Shown here: in pieces, positions 13,001 through 21,329 of the stretch
Position numbering within the stretch: the first letter of the stretch is position 1
Layout of the letters: each line of letters starts with the position of its first letter
DNA from: Owenia fusiformis
Lineage: Eukaryota; Annelida; Polychaeta; Sabellida; Oweniidae
DNA length: 64,000 nucleotides
Assembly (NCBI GenBank): GCA_903813345.2
Contig: CAIIXF020000012.1
Location: forward strand, 30,206,184 to 30,270,183
Reading direction: 5' to 3'
Translations under genes and position numbers: made by a program
The notes under the pieces: model-generated
The model's input: the letters and a program-made list of their open reading frames with translations, nothing else
Told to the model about the DNA's origin: nothing
Database searches by the model: none

Positions 13001-16000
13001 CCATTCGCAAACCCGTACTGCATCATCACAGAAGTCCCCATTACAAGGAAACCATAAGAACCAACTTTCTTCCCTACAGACGCAAGTTGCCTGGATACCA
13101 TCTAGTGTCTCAGTCCATCGAGCTGCTTTTGCATACTGACTCCCTTCCTTATCAAATTTCCCAGCACACTTTGTTTTGTCGTCGCTTAATACGCACACAG
13201 CCAAACTCGCAATAATCTTCAACAGATGTGTTTAATTTTATTATACATTATTTTGCTGAAAGATTCAAATTAATTTTCAAAATGTTGTAAGATTTAAAAT
13301 TAACATGAAGATCCTCCAAGAAAATATCATAATGGGAAATTTTTATTTAGAAAATAAATAATTTGGGGTTAATATCTTATCATCTACTTGCTTTTTTGTA
13401 CATACTGAATTTCAGTGAATAAAGAATTATCGATTCTTTTTAGTTAGTTTTATTATTTATTTGAGACTCTTATCTACACATTCGTACACTACTCAAAAAC
13501 TGAAATTAGAATTAGATAAATGAATAAACATAAGTAGCACAAGCGTCTCAACTCGCAACCTCGTGGTTACGGCGTCCAATTGCCTAGCTCGAACGTGCCA
13601 GTGCTCAGGCCCTCTCGGCCAACTTGACAACCCCAAAAAAGTTTGTTTTTGTCAGTCTACTTTATGTTATTGATGAAAAAATAATCCTTACCAAACTTTT
13701 GAGAAACATGGTGCCTGTTCCTGAATAAAATGATGAAAGGGTAGTTTAGTTGATTAACATTTCCAATTTATATTCTTTACGAAATCATGATTGATGAATT
13801 TTGATCATATGAGTATCATTATTAACATATTTTACCACTTGATTGAATAGCTATTAATATCTTTTTAATTGTGATATTTCCTTTCAATGATATTTGTTAT
13901 TGTTCATTGGTGATTAACATAATATGCAATCTCCTACAATTCAGAGGAGGTATTCCTGTTCCCATGATTCTTTAACCTGTTCTGTCACATGACCATGATT
14001 TTGAGCATTTTGATTGGTTGGGTTATGTATAGAATGAAGGAGGCAAGTCATCGACCAAGCCTGAATAAAACATACTAACTGGGTGGTTAATTCATAATTT
14101 TTTGGAAATGAGACTTAATTTGATACTTTTATTTTTAACACCAATAGGAACTATGTCAATATTTCGTGTGTTGTGAACATTTGATCAACTTTATTTTGTG
14201 TGTTGTAGACAGCTGATCAACTTTAATTTGTGTGTTGTAGACATCCAATCAACTTTATTGTGTATGTTGTAGACATCTGATCAACTTTATTTTGTGTGTT
14301 GTAGACATCTGATCAACTTTATTTTGTGTGTTGTAGACAGCTGATCAACTTTATTTTGTGTGTTGTAGACATCCAATCAACTTTATTGTGTATGTTGTAG
14401 ACATCTGATCAACTTTATTTTGTGTGTTGTAGACATCTGATCAACTTTATTTTGTGTGTTGTAGACATCCAATCAACTTTATTTTGTGTGTTGTAGACAT
14501 CTGATCAACTTTATTTTGTGTGTTGTAGACATCTAATCAACTTTATTTTGTGTGTTGTAGACATCCAATCAACTTTATTTTGTGTGTTGTAGACATTTGA
14601 TCAACTTTATTTTGTGTGTTGTAGACATCTAATCAACTTTATTTTTTGTGTTGTAGACATCCAATCAACTTTATTTTGTGTGTTGTAGACATCCAATCAA
14701 CTTTATTTTGTGTGTTGTAGACATCTCATCAACTTTATTTTGTGTGTTGTAGACATCCAATCAACTTTTTTTTGTGTTGTAGACATCCAATCAACTTTAT
14801 TTTGTGTGTTGTAGACATCTGATCAACTTTATTTTGTGTGTTGTATACATCTCATCAACTTTATTTTGTGTGTTGTAGACATCTGATCAACTTTATTTTG
14901 TGTGTTGTATACATCTCATCAACTTTATTTTTTGTGTCGTAGACATCTAATCAACTTTATTTTGTGTGTTGTAGACATCTGATCAACTTTAGTTTGTGTG
15001 TTGTTGACATCTGATCAACTTTATTTTGTGTGTTGTAGACATCTGATCAACTTTATTTTGTGTGTTGTAGACATCTCATCAACTTTATTTTGTGTGTTGT
15101 AGGCATCTCATCAACTTTATTTTGCGTGTTGTATACATCTCATCAACTTTATTTTGTGTGTTGTAGACATCTGATCAACTTTATTTTGTGTGTTGTAGAC
15201 ATCTGATCAACTTTATTTTGTATGTTGTAGACATCTGATCAACTTGAGCTCTGACTTACTGGACACTCCAGATTTCTATTGGGACAGAGAGGGACTTGAG
15301 ATGCTTTACCAACACAGCTGCGCCTACCTTAATATAAAGGGGCGAACCAGGGTAGGTCATTAATCCAAAATTATTTAACACATTTAATTTCTCTAGCAGA
15401 CCAAGGGCACTGGTCCCAACCTGTATATGAAGACATTTACATCTTTATAACAAAATAGATGAACCCTTCCTTTTACTGGTCCTGACCTGGTTATAAAGAT
15501 GTTACATCTTTATTACAAAATGGTTGAACTTCTGTCAGAGGAAATTTTTATTTTCATCATTTCCACCATGAAGGGGGTCGATTTGTATCCAAATATTTTT
15601 CCCATATGGCAAGAGTAGCATCCATTTATTGAAAAGTGAATAAGTCACGAGTATATACATCCATTGGCTTCAATAATCGAGTGAGAACTCCTCACTTCAG
15701 CAACCAGGACGTTAATAGGCTCTAACACAGCATAACCAAGACGTTATGAAATTCACCAGATTGTTTTTTCTATTCTTACAGGTGGTTAATGAAAAGTTGA
15801 ATCACTGTTGTGAGTTAGCTGAACTTCTAAGCAGCCACTCAAATGATAAACATCATGTGAGACTTGAGTGGATGATCATTGTGCTGATCATGGTTGAGGT
15901 AAGACTGGCCTTCATAGCACAATCAATTTGGTTGTTCTGCTATCATTGTGTTATTGTGTCACTCACAATGCATTACTAAAGTGGGAATTATTGCAAATGC

Positions 16001-19000
16001 CCAGGAATAGAATGTGCCGCTTGTTTAGATATGTATATAACAGATGTAATTGTGCTGACCATGGTTAAGGTAAGACTGGCCTTCATCAATTTGGTTCTGC
16101 TATCATTGTGTTATTGTGTCACCCACAATGCATTACTACAGTGGGAATAAGTGGGCCACATTGCAAATGTTCAGGAATAGAATGTGCCGCTTGTTTAGAT
16201 ATGTATATAACAGATGTAATTGTGCTGATCATGGTTGAGGTAAGACTGGCCTTCATAGCACAATCAATTTGGTTGTTCTGCTATCATGGTGTTATTGCTT
16301 TACCCACAATGCATTTCTATGACTGGAAGCAGTGGGTCACATTGGATTGTAGTAAAATTTGCCATGGGTAAAAATAGATGTCACCTCTAGTAATTTTCAG
16401 CCATGTTAGTTTTGATATATAAGAAATGAAGCTAGTATAGTACACACAAGAGGCATATTTGTTTGCCAATAGCCATTAATAAACAATCTGAAATACAAAA
16501 CACCTTGGTTTCTAAATTATGTTTTCGATTATCTATTTAAATGTAGGGTAACCTTTCATATAAATCCTTACACCATTTGATGAACATTGAAACTGGGGTT
16601 GATTTGCTAGATTTATTTCATACTTTTAGGAAAAAAAGTTTTTAAACAAAGTTGGAAGTAGAAGTAAAGCTAGAACATGAAAAAAGGCAAACATTTAAAA
16701 ATACCCAGGCATCCAATCCAAAAGGTTATCAAAACACAATGTCTTTCCTATTGGGTCTTAACCAATCAAAACCCTGCATCTTGTGGGTGTGATCAATATC
16801 AGGTCAAACTAACCCTAGAGTGTGTTTTAATCAATTTAATTTATGTACTATTAGATAATTTCACAGACAGTAAAACCTGTTGAAGTAGAAGTCCTTGTTT
16901 CCACTAAAAGTGTTCCACTTATGAGATAAACCTTTTACATATATTCCACATGTTAAACATATCAGATTTTGGATGCTGGAGAAGCAAGGCCAAATATAAG
17001 GTTCTTTCCAAAATGCCAGGAATATCCTTCCAAATTGATTGATGAAACATGGTTGTTGCTTTTTGTTTTCTATTACAATCTCATGAATTATCTTAGAATT
17101 TCAAGTTCATGATATCAGTAAATGATGTACTGCTGTAGCGTTGTCAGTGTTATTGCTATTTTTGTATAGGGGGCAGACTGGCTTAAATATTTTTCTCATT
17201 GGAGAAATTGCACAAATGGTTACCTGAGAATATTCCACCCAGGGGCCAGTTACCATTTAATCATCTGAGCTATGCACTAAGTATTAGATGGCAAAACTAT
17301 AACAATCAAAATAAATGTGAAATATGTTCTTACAATCGTTCAAGGTCAGTCAAATAAAATGTAAAAAAAAGCACTTGTTAACTACTCTTGTTAGTTCTAG
17401 TTCAAGAAGATTTGGGCAGAATGCCAACTTTGAATAATAAATGGTCTGTTGTTGCACTTTTCTTAAATCGGATGTTCAACTTGTACAAGCAACAATATAA
17501 CTGTTTTGCTTTAACTGATATGAGACAGAGTCAAGGGGAGGGGAAACCCACTGGCGGATCTGGGGGGGGGGGGGCAGGGACCCAAGGACCCTTTGGCCCA
17601 ATAAAATTGGGGGCCAAAAGAGGCCTTAAGGCCCTAAAAGTGGGCCTTTTTGGTCATTACGGGGTCTTATAAGGCCTTTTTTCAGTTTAAGGCCAAATTT
17701 TGGTGAAAATAGGCCTCAAAATTTCAAAATTTGGGCCCACTCTTTGAGTTTGGTTTATAAGTTACAAAAGTGGGCCCAAATTTTGTCATCATTTGGTTTT
17801 AGGGCCCAAATTATTTTTCCGGGCAAACGCAGAAATTTTTTCTCAGACCTGAAATTTGGGCCCCCCCCCCTTGTTGGTTCCCAGATCCGCCCCTGAAACC
17901 CTAGAGCTTAGAGATAACAGACATAATTACATCTCTTGCTTACCCCTTGGCAAATCCTGGCTACGGGCCTGACATGTATTGTTTAATATCACTTATATCA
18001 CAGGGTTGTTTTGTATTTTTCAAAACCAGTTATAACCAACCACTCTCCTGGCCATTAATACATTTGATTCATGAATTTGGATATATCACGCCTTTACTGC
18101 TACAGTAATACTAATATAATATGAGCACCATTCATTAGGATTGGCCAAAATAGTTTGTGTTTGCAGGTGTTCACTTATGGTATCATCACCAAAACTATAT
18201 ATCCATTTCTTGTTAACATTTGCTCTGATTTTGAATCAAAGGGAATACAGTTTTCACATCTTCAAAAGTAATATTGGTTACCATGCCAATGCATAAAGTA
18301 CTATCACTTAGATATAATCACTTTCTGATACAGAAAGTAGCCAGTTTGTGACAATTTGGAATTGTTAATGCCTTGTCTTGATATGTTTTCTAAAGTAAGA
18401 ATAAAAATGAAAATGGAACTGTGAAAAATTGTTCAAATTGAGAAGTGTTCAAATATATTAGTTTCACTGTACTAGAAATAGTAATCAATCCATTTTTAAC
18501 AAGTAGTCTAGTTGGAACTTTGCCAATTCCCCTTTGAACCTGGCCTTATTTATGACTGACATTCCTTCACAGTATTGATGTGCACAATTCTTCCTCAGCA
18601 GTTATAGGTTATAACATATCAATATTTCATCAGCTTTGGTAATTTGGGTAAATAACTGGGTATTTTATTCACATGGATGATATTTACTCATGATTCAGAA
18701 ATATCACTATATTTTGTCACCACCACAAGTGTTAATGGTCCCCAACTTTTTTGTTAATGGTGTTCGGCAGTTGGTGTTCTGCAGTTGTGTTTGTTCTGCA
18801 TTTGCAACACATGGTAGGTGGTGATATTTTGCATATGTTATTGCCTTTTTGTACTGCACTGAGGCATGGTATTGCAGACTTGATGTACAACATGTACATG
18901 CATTTCAGAATCACATTTCTTGTGTTATATCCATCATTCATCCATCGTTTTCTGCTTTAAAGTCATGTCAAGAATATCAATGTTCCACAGCTGGACTGCG

Positions 19001-20339
19001 GGATGACTCAATAAACCTCCGATTTCAGCTTAACTAAGTTGCATCTGTATTCCAAACCTAGGAATGACATGTCATCATCAAGTTCAGTTAGAGTCATTCT
19101 AAGTGAGGCCTTTTCTTTAAATTTCTTCAATATCGCAGGTGATTGAATGTTGTCTTGTGACTGTTTTCAATCCTAACTGTATTAGTTTGCATGGCAAAAC
19201 ATTTTGAATCCAGATTTAACTTAGTTTAGCTGATATCGGAGGTTTATCGAAAACGAAAGAATGTTGGCCACCATCTTGAATGATACTAACTGCAGTAAGA
19301 GTCATCCAGCTGTGGACCAGTGAATATATGCAAATAATTTTTACGTCACCACCACAAGAGGTGACATATTGTTGTGGTCTCCAACTTTTTTGTGGACAGT
19401 AGTGTTTGGTAGGAGGTAGTCGGCATTGGGTATCTGTAACAAATGGCAGGTGGTGACATTTTGCATGCTAATGCCTTGTTGTATATATACAGTACACTCT
19501 ACAGGGTGTTCAGTAAGTCACGACACTAGGTCTCACATTTTGTCAAATTGTAAGGAATCTTGCTTAAATTTTCAGCATGTCTTAAAAGTGTAATTGAGAG
19601 TTTCTCCGAAAGGTTTCACAGCTCATGACTTTTAAACAATGAAATAACGGTTGACATAGCAACTTGGTACATTAACAAGTCAGTAAACTAGGTGACAAGT
19701 TACTGTATACATTTTATATCATATTTTTGGGCCTTTGTGTTCTCCCAAAAAGGCTACATTTGACATCATTCTGATTTTAGCTACACCAGATTTTATTAGC
19801 ATCAATAATGTAATCTCAATTGTACTTATACCTGGGTCACATTTGCTCGATTCATCGGCTGGCGCCCGGCCGATTGAGTATTCTGGTCAAAACTGTATAT
19901 AATTTTGAACAAAATACTCAATCGACCGAGCGCCGGCCGATGAATCAGAGCAAATGTGACCTGGGTCAGAGTCTGTGCCTAAGACAGTAAAGATAACCTG
20001 ATGGAATTATGGGTAATAATGTTCTATTGAACGATACAGATCTCATCAATGTTTTTGTCAAGGGCTTTCTAGAGAGGGTTTTACTGAGTTAATAACTTAT
20101 TAATCATATTTATAATGTATTTGTATTTTCAGGTTTTGTTTGAAATTTTGCACTATGTGGAAAGATATATGGATTCTCAACCAGCGCAATCTGTGGAACA
20201 ACCAACACAATCCATGGCACAACCAACACAATCCATGGCACAACCAACACAATCCATGGCACAACCGGTATTGCAGTTAAATCAAACAACAGAATCAACA
20301 CAATTAAATTCTAGGGACAAAAATGAAGAGAGAACTTGA
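1041..20339 (+). CDS. RMND1: RMND1-like mitochondrial inner-membrane protein (3' seven exons)
   Basis: RMND1 (DUF155) is a mitochondrial inner-membrane protein needed for mitochondrial translation. Exons that join in frame: 1041-1141, 1319-1428, 1978-2042, 3020-3096, 15231-15351, 15782-15898, 20133-20339 (stop TGA). Each is bounded by AG and GT, and the phases agree at every junction. Diagnostic stretches in order: '[11 protein letters not shown]', '[13 protein letters not shown]', '[20 protein letters not shown]', '[16 protein letters not shown]', then the hydrophobic C-terminal anchor '[18 protein letters not shown]'. These match the conserved DUF155 C-terminal half. The N-terminal exons with the start codon and targeting peptide lie before the window. 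The last exon extends past the usual family end with about 50 residues containing heptad repeats of 'PTQSMAQ'. Introns are large, and the fourth visible one (3097-15230) hosts three minus-strand genes. Homology is very secure; exon ends are inferred. Confidence 0.9.
2389..2807. mobile_element. MITE family A, copy 2
   Basis: Second copy of the element at 530-953, in the same orientation, inside the RMND1 intron that follows the exon ending at 2042. It ends in 'ATTCGCATCTG'. It is diverged from copy 1 by many point changes, so neither insertion looks recent. Confidence 0.75.
3533..5124 (-). CDS. Small secreted ten-cysteine protein, paralogue 1
   Basis: Three exons on the minus strand: 5107-5124 (ATG and six codons), 4570-4789, 3533-3669 (stop TGA). 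Introns have AG/GT ends, with phases 0 and 1 as in the two paralogues. The product is about 124 residues. A signal peptide spans the first intron (core 'LCLAVCVFG'). A first Cys module follows: 'KCAGKFD', 'IGDSWDETL', 'ADCTC', then three more Cys. The second module starts '[15 protein letters not shown]', continues with 'NCVC' and ends 'YSINC'. The patterns C-x-DGK-x-Y-x-x-G and GDSW...CxC recall fibronectin type I / VWC modules, so an extracellular role is likely, but the family is not identified. An AATAAA lies at 3461-3466, 66 bp past the stop. The gene is nested antisense inside an RMND1 intron. Confidence 0.82.
4221..4549. mobile_element. MITE with CACAGGGAGATATGC inverted repeats
   Basis: The element begins TACACAGGGAGATATGC and ends GCATATCTCCCTGTGTA. 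The TA at each end is the likely target duplication, as for Tc1/mariner-type elements. The inside is rich in repeated 'GAGTACTCAT' and 'TAGTACTAA' motifs. It sits in the second intron of the first cysteine-rich gene, 20 bp beyond the exon-2 splice donor. Confidence 0.8.
5186..5193 (-). promoter_or_regulatory. Probable TATA box of cysteine-rich gene 1
   Basis: The minus strand reads TATATAAA here, 62 bp upstream of the ATG at 5124. A similar TATA-like box occurs 58 bp upstream of the third paralogue. Confidence 0.5.
5461..5601. repeat. Repeated ATTCAGAGGAGGT hairpin motifs
   Basis: Three spaced copies of a motif with the core 'ATTCAGAGGAGGT' lie at 5461-5483, 5535-5554 and 5585-5601 (the last degenerate). 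The first two can fold by pairing CTCCT with AGGAG. They lie 340-480 bp upstream of cysteine-rich gene 1. A related copy (13930-13952) lies about 220 bp upstream of gene 3, so they are either conserved upstream elements or traces of the tandem gene duplication. Confidence 0.6.
5829..6056. repeat. 54-bp tandem repeat, about four copies
   Basis: A unit containing 'ATCATCATGCTATGGTATAT' and 'CACCATATTATATCTATCAT' is repeated about 4.2 times with almost no divergence. It gives long meaningless ORFs in two frames because the unit length is a multiple of three. It lies between cysteine-rich genes 1 and 2, inside the RMND1 intron. Confidence 0.9.
6293..7606 (-). CDS. Small secreted ten-cysteine protein, paralogue 2
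   Basis: Minus-strand exons: 7586-7606 (ATG and seven codons), 6957-7176, 6293-6429 (stop TGA). Exons 2 and 3 have exactly the same lengths (220 and 137 bp) and phases as in the other two paralogues. The signal-peptide core is '[13 protein letters not shown]'. Module 1 carries 'KCAGKFD', 'IGDSWTETL' and 'ADCHC'. Module 2 begins '[15 protein letters not shown]' and ends 'YVINC'. Ten mature cysteines are conserved. An AATAAA lies at 6222-6227, 66 bp past the stop. No clear TATA box is seen. Fibronectin-I/VWC-like secreted function is an inference from spacing only. Confidence 0.82.
6732..6922. mobile_element. MITE family C (GGCTACGGGCCTG), copy 1
   Basis: The left end reads 'GATAGCCAGGGGGG' and the right end 'GACTACGGGCCTGC'. 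The interior has the family's poly-C run, 'ATCATGCAGTTTT' and 'AGTGAACCCCCC'. Other copies: 20760-20926, 21330-21532, 25400-25604, 50380-50590, 58124-58332, plus fragments near 17945 and 32181. It lies in the second intron of cysteine-rich gene 2, 34 bp beyond the exon-2 donor. Confidence 0.85.
7770..7867. repeat. 98-bp dispersed repeat, copy 1
   Basis: This stretch, including 'TGGACTGATCCAGTTGAT' and 'TTTATACGGGAAGCTTATC', matches the reverse complement of 22501-22598 with few mismatches and no large gaps. It lies upstream of cysteine-rich gene 2. Its nature is unknown; it may be the end of a larger element. Confidence 0.65.
8317..8477. repeat. Degenerate GATGAGTTGTCC tandem repeat
   Basis: A short unit of about 16-20 bp based on 'GATGAGTTGTCCCAGGG' is repeated about nine times with variable length. 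It is non-coding. Confidence 0.75.
8693..9683. mobile_element. 991-bp fold-back (palindromic) element
   Basis: The left arm ('ATCACGGGGTACCATCGAAT' onward) is mirrored by the right arm ending 'ATTCGATGGTACCCCGTGAT'. Pairing continues almost to the centre near 9190, where a second palindrome with 'ATATATGATTTAAAGCA' and its mirror lies. Reading frames in the two arms are mirror images and not genes. It is probably a non-autonomous fold-back transposon. Confidence 0.85.
9873..10527. repeat. Direct repeat pair (about 130 bp)
   Basis: 9873-10007 and 10399-10527 share 'CCTGTTTGTCTAGTGTCAAT', 'GAAAATAGGCATATTGTAAA' and 'TTTGACTCTTGG'. The copies are nearly identical apart from one short indel. The 390 bp between them show no coding signal. 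Confidence 0.8.
10622..13709 (-). CDS. Small secreted ten-cysteine protein, paralogue 3
   Basis: Minus-strand exons: 13692-13709 (ATG and six codons), 12997-13216, 10622-10758 (stop TAA). The exon 2 and 3 lengths (220 and 137 bp) equal those of the paralogues. The signal peptide ends near '[10 protein letters not shown]'. Module 1 has 'KCAGKFD', '[10 protein letters not shown]' and 'ATCVC'. Module 2 begins '[15 protein letters not shown]' and ends 'YAINC'. All ten mature cysteines are kept, while module 1 is the most diverged of the three ('YAKAARW' for 'FAIGDSW'). ATTAAA at 10558-10563 may be the polyadenylation signal. The second intron (10759-12996) is swollen by a minisatellite, a 1.2-kb element and a SINE. 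Confidence 0.82.
10759..11020. repeat. 36-bp minisatellite built from the exon-3 splice acceptor of gene 3
   Basis: Seven imperfect copies of a unit with the core 'ACTATAGCAACCTATATAAC' follow the same sequence at the end of exon 3 (10745-10758). On the minus strand each unit reads 'TTGTTATATAG' then 'GTTGCTATAGT', which is the true 3' splice site plus the first exon bases. Copies lie around 10788, 10822, 10855, 10890, 10926, 10961 and 10997, so the array is stacked in the intron directly upstream of the real acceptor. Confidence 0.88.
11509..12707. mobile_element. 1.2-kb element with ATCCCATCGAAC ends and internal 150-bp repeats
   Basis: The ends are inverted copies of ATCCCATCGAAC (11509-11520 and 12696-12707). 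Near the left end is a (GTCC)n run. The interior consists of about five repeats of roughly 150 bp, each with 'GAGCGATTTTGTTCATATTT' and 'GGCGGCCATTTTGAAAA'. No transposase ORF is seen. It lies inside the second intron of cysteine-rich gene 3. Confidence 0.75.
12872..12990 (+). mobile_element. tRNA-derived SINE
   Basis: It carries an A-box-like 'TGGCCAAGCGGTCTAGAGC', a B-box-like 'AGGTCGAGAGTTTGAG' and a (TTTA)n tail that ends against the exon-2 splice donor of cysteine-rich gene 3. The tRNA-like head resembles tRNA-Leu but has lost the pairing expected of a functional tRNA. Confidence 0.65.
13540..13625 (-). mobile_element. tRNA-derived SINE head (reverse orientation)
   Basis: The minus strand reads 'AGTTGGCCGAGAGGGCCTGA' and then 'GAGGTTGCGAGTTGAG', the A- and B-box pattern of the SINE family at 12872, in opposite orientation. 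It lies in the first intron of cysteine-rich gene 3. Confidence 0.6.
13767..13774 (-). promoter_or_regulatory. Probable TATA box of cysteine-rich gene 3
   Basis: The minus strand reads AATATAAA, 58 bp upstream of the ATG at 13709, at a spacing like that of gene 1. Confidence 0.45.
14163..15230. repeat. 32-bp minisatellite of RMND1 splice-acceptor modules, about 33 copies
   Basis: About 33 copies of a 32-bp unit run without spacers up to the RMND1 exon starting at 15231. A unit is 'ACATCTGATCAAC' followed by 'TTTATTTTGTGTGTTGTAG'. The first part equals the first 13 bases of the exon (after the acceptor), and the second part equals the intron end. The exon start is thus itself the last unit. 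Common variants change CTGATC to CCAATC, CTAATC or CTCATC, and TAG to TAT in a few units. Each full unit holds a CTGAT/CTAAT branch-point-like motif 24 nt before its TAG. Confidence 0.93.
15879..16320 (+). repeat. Triplicated exon end plus splice donor of RMND1
   Basis: The segment 'ATTGTGCTGATCATGGTTGA' plus G, followed by 'GTAAGACTGGCCTTCATAGC', is the last 21 bases of the RMND1 exon and its donor (GT at 15899). It recurs with donors at 16070 and 16240, a period of about 170 bp. The repeat also includes intronic sequence such as 'GTGTTATTGTGTCAC' and 'GAATGTGCCGCTTGTTTAGA'. Copy 2 has small changes (TGACC, GTTAAG). Confidence 0.85.
17549..17895. mobile_element. MITE family D (GGCGGATC), copy 1
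   Basis: It begins 'CACTGGCGGATCTGGG' and ends 'CCCAGATCCGCCCCTG'. The inside is rich in GGGCCC and GGCC motifs and 'CTGAAATTTGGGCCC'. Other copies are at 31375-31567 (reverse) and 38856-39180. Confidence 0.85.
19344..19480. repeat. GTCACCACCACAAG dispersed repeat
   Basis: It begins 'GTCACCACCACAAGAGGTGA' and ends near 'GCAGGTGGTGACATTTTGC', giving rough inverted ends. Diverged copies lie at about 18718-18880 and 380-510. Confidence 0.6.
19831..19969. mobile_element. Palindromic MITE with CTGGGTCACATTTGCTC ends
   Basis: Both arms read 'GGTCACATTTGCTC' then 'ATTCATCGG' inward and 'CTCAATCG'/'CGATTGAGTATT' further in. The 139-bp element could fold into one long hairpin around 'AAAACTGTATATAATTTTGA'. 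Confidence 0.85.
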
Positions 20340-20660
20340 TGTATGTTGAATTACATCATATTTATATAGAAACAATAATGAAATTTGAATTGTTTTAGAT
20401 ATTTTTTTATCTGTGACTGTGCAAAAAATCCAATAGGCACAGCATGTTAAAGCTACTATTTATAGGAAGATACTTGACTGATTAGCATATCAGATATGCT
20501 CGATTTTGATTGGTTAATATTTCTGATTTTAGTACATGGTGCTGTATCATTTTGGCTATTAGTGGTTTGAACCAGAGACATTTGAATCTAATTTAGGTTG
20601 GTATATTCATGGGCTTTCAACTTATTGAAACCCATACCCATTATACCCATGTTATATTGT

Positions 20661-20670
20661 AATAAATAAA
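20661..20670 (+). other. Probable RMND1 polyadenylation signal
   Basis: Overlapping AATAAATAAA lies 322 bp after the RMND1 stop codon, the first such signal found downstream. Confidence 0.5.
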
Positions 20671-20759
20671 TGTAATACATATTCTTATGAGTAATTAATA
20701 TATTAAAATTCCGATACACTGGATTTACCAAATAAAACAATAAATAGATGCACAATAAT

Positions 20760-20926
20760 GGTTTTGCCAAGGGGGGTTCACTTTTCAGAAAAATTATAGG
20801 GGGGTTCCTTTGACAAATTTGGCCAAAAATCACATGAAATTAAATGCTCAGAATTGCGAAAACTACATGATTTTGAAAGAATTTTTGGGTCGAACCCCCC
20901 CCCCCCCCCCTCTGGCTACGGGCCTG
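20760..20926. mobile_element. MITE family C, copy 2 (left-truncated)
   Basis: It has the family interior ('AAGGGGGGTTCACTTTT', 'CTACATGATTTTGAAAGAAT'), a poly-C run and the end 'GGCTACGGGCCTG'. The outer left end is missing. Confidence 0.75.
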
Positions 20927-21329
20927 AAGAATCTTTGGGACATCCCCTGGCTACAGGCCTGCTCCATTATGGTGAAGGCTAAATGTTCTGACTTCCCCTC
21001 ATATCACAAACAATAACACATAATTTATCCTTGACATGCTCCTTCGGTTATATAAAATACCTTGTTTGCTAAAGATGTCCCAAAAATTCCACCGTTTTGG
21101 AAAATTTGGATTTATTGACACAGCATAAGGTTACTCCATCGTTAACACTATATTTTGACTTAAGTAAACAATTAACATGTTGTCTTAACTTACTAGCTGT
21201 TGTTTTGATATTTTGAGTTGATGATGACAAAATATGTTTCCTTTAAGGCAGGTGAAGTGACCTTTACTTGATATATTGTCATGAATGTTGTTTGAACTGA
21301 TGTATGCTAACACATGAGCTTTACCTTAA

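Larger units (their letters stand above)
16321..20132. other. Last RMND1 intron
   Basis: No exon is recognised. It contains an element of family D (17549-17895), fragments of family C (near 17945) and of a Tigger-like end ('CAGTAAAACCTGTTGAAGT' near 16867), two copies of a 'GTCACCACCACAAG' repeat (about 18718-18880 and 19344-19480), a mariner-like end ('TACAGGGTGTTCAGTAAGTC' at 19501) and a small palindromic MITE (19831-19969). Confidence 0.6.

Noticed and set aside
14163-15230. CRISPR-like array
   Set aside because: Units are contiguous without unique spacers, and the context is a eukaryotic intron.
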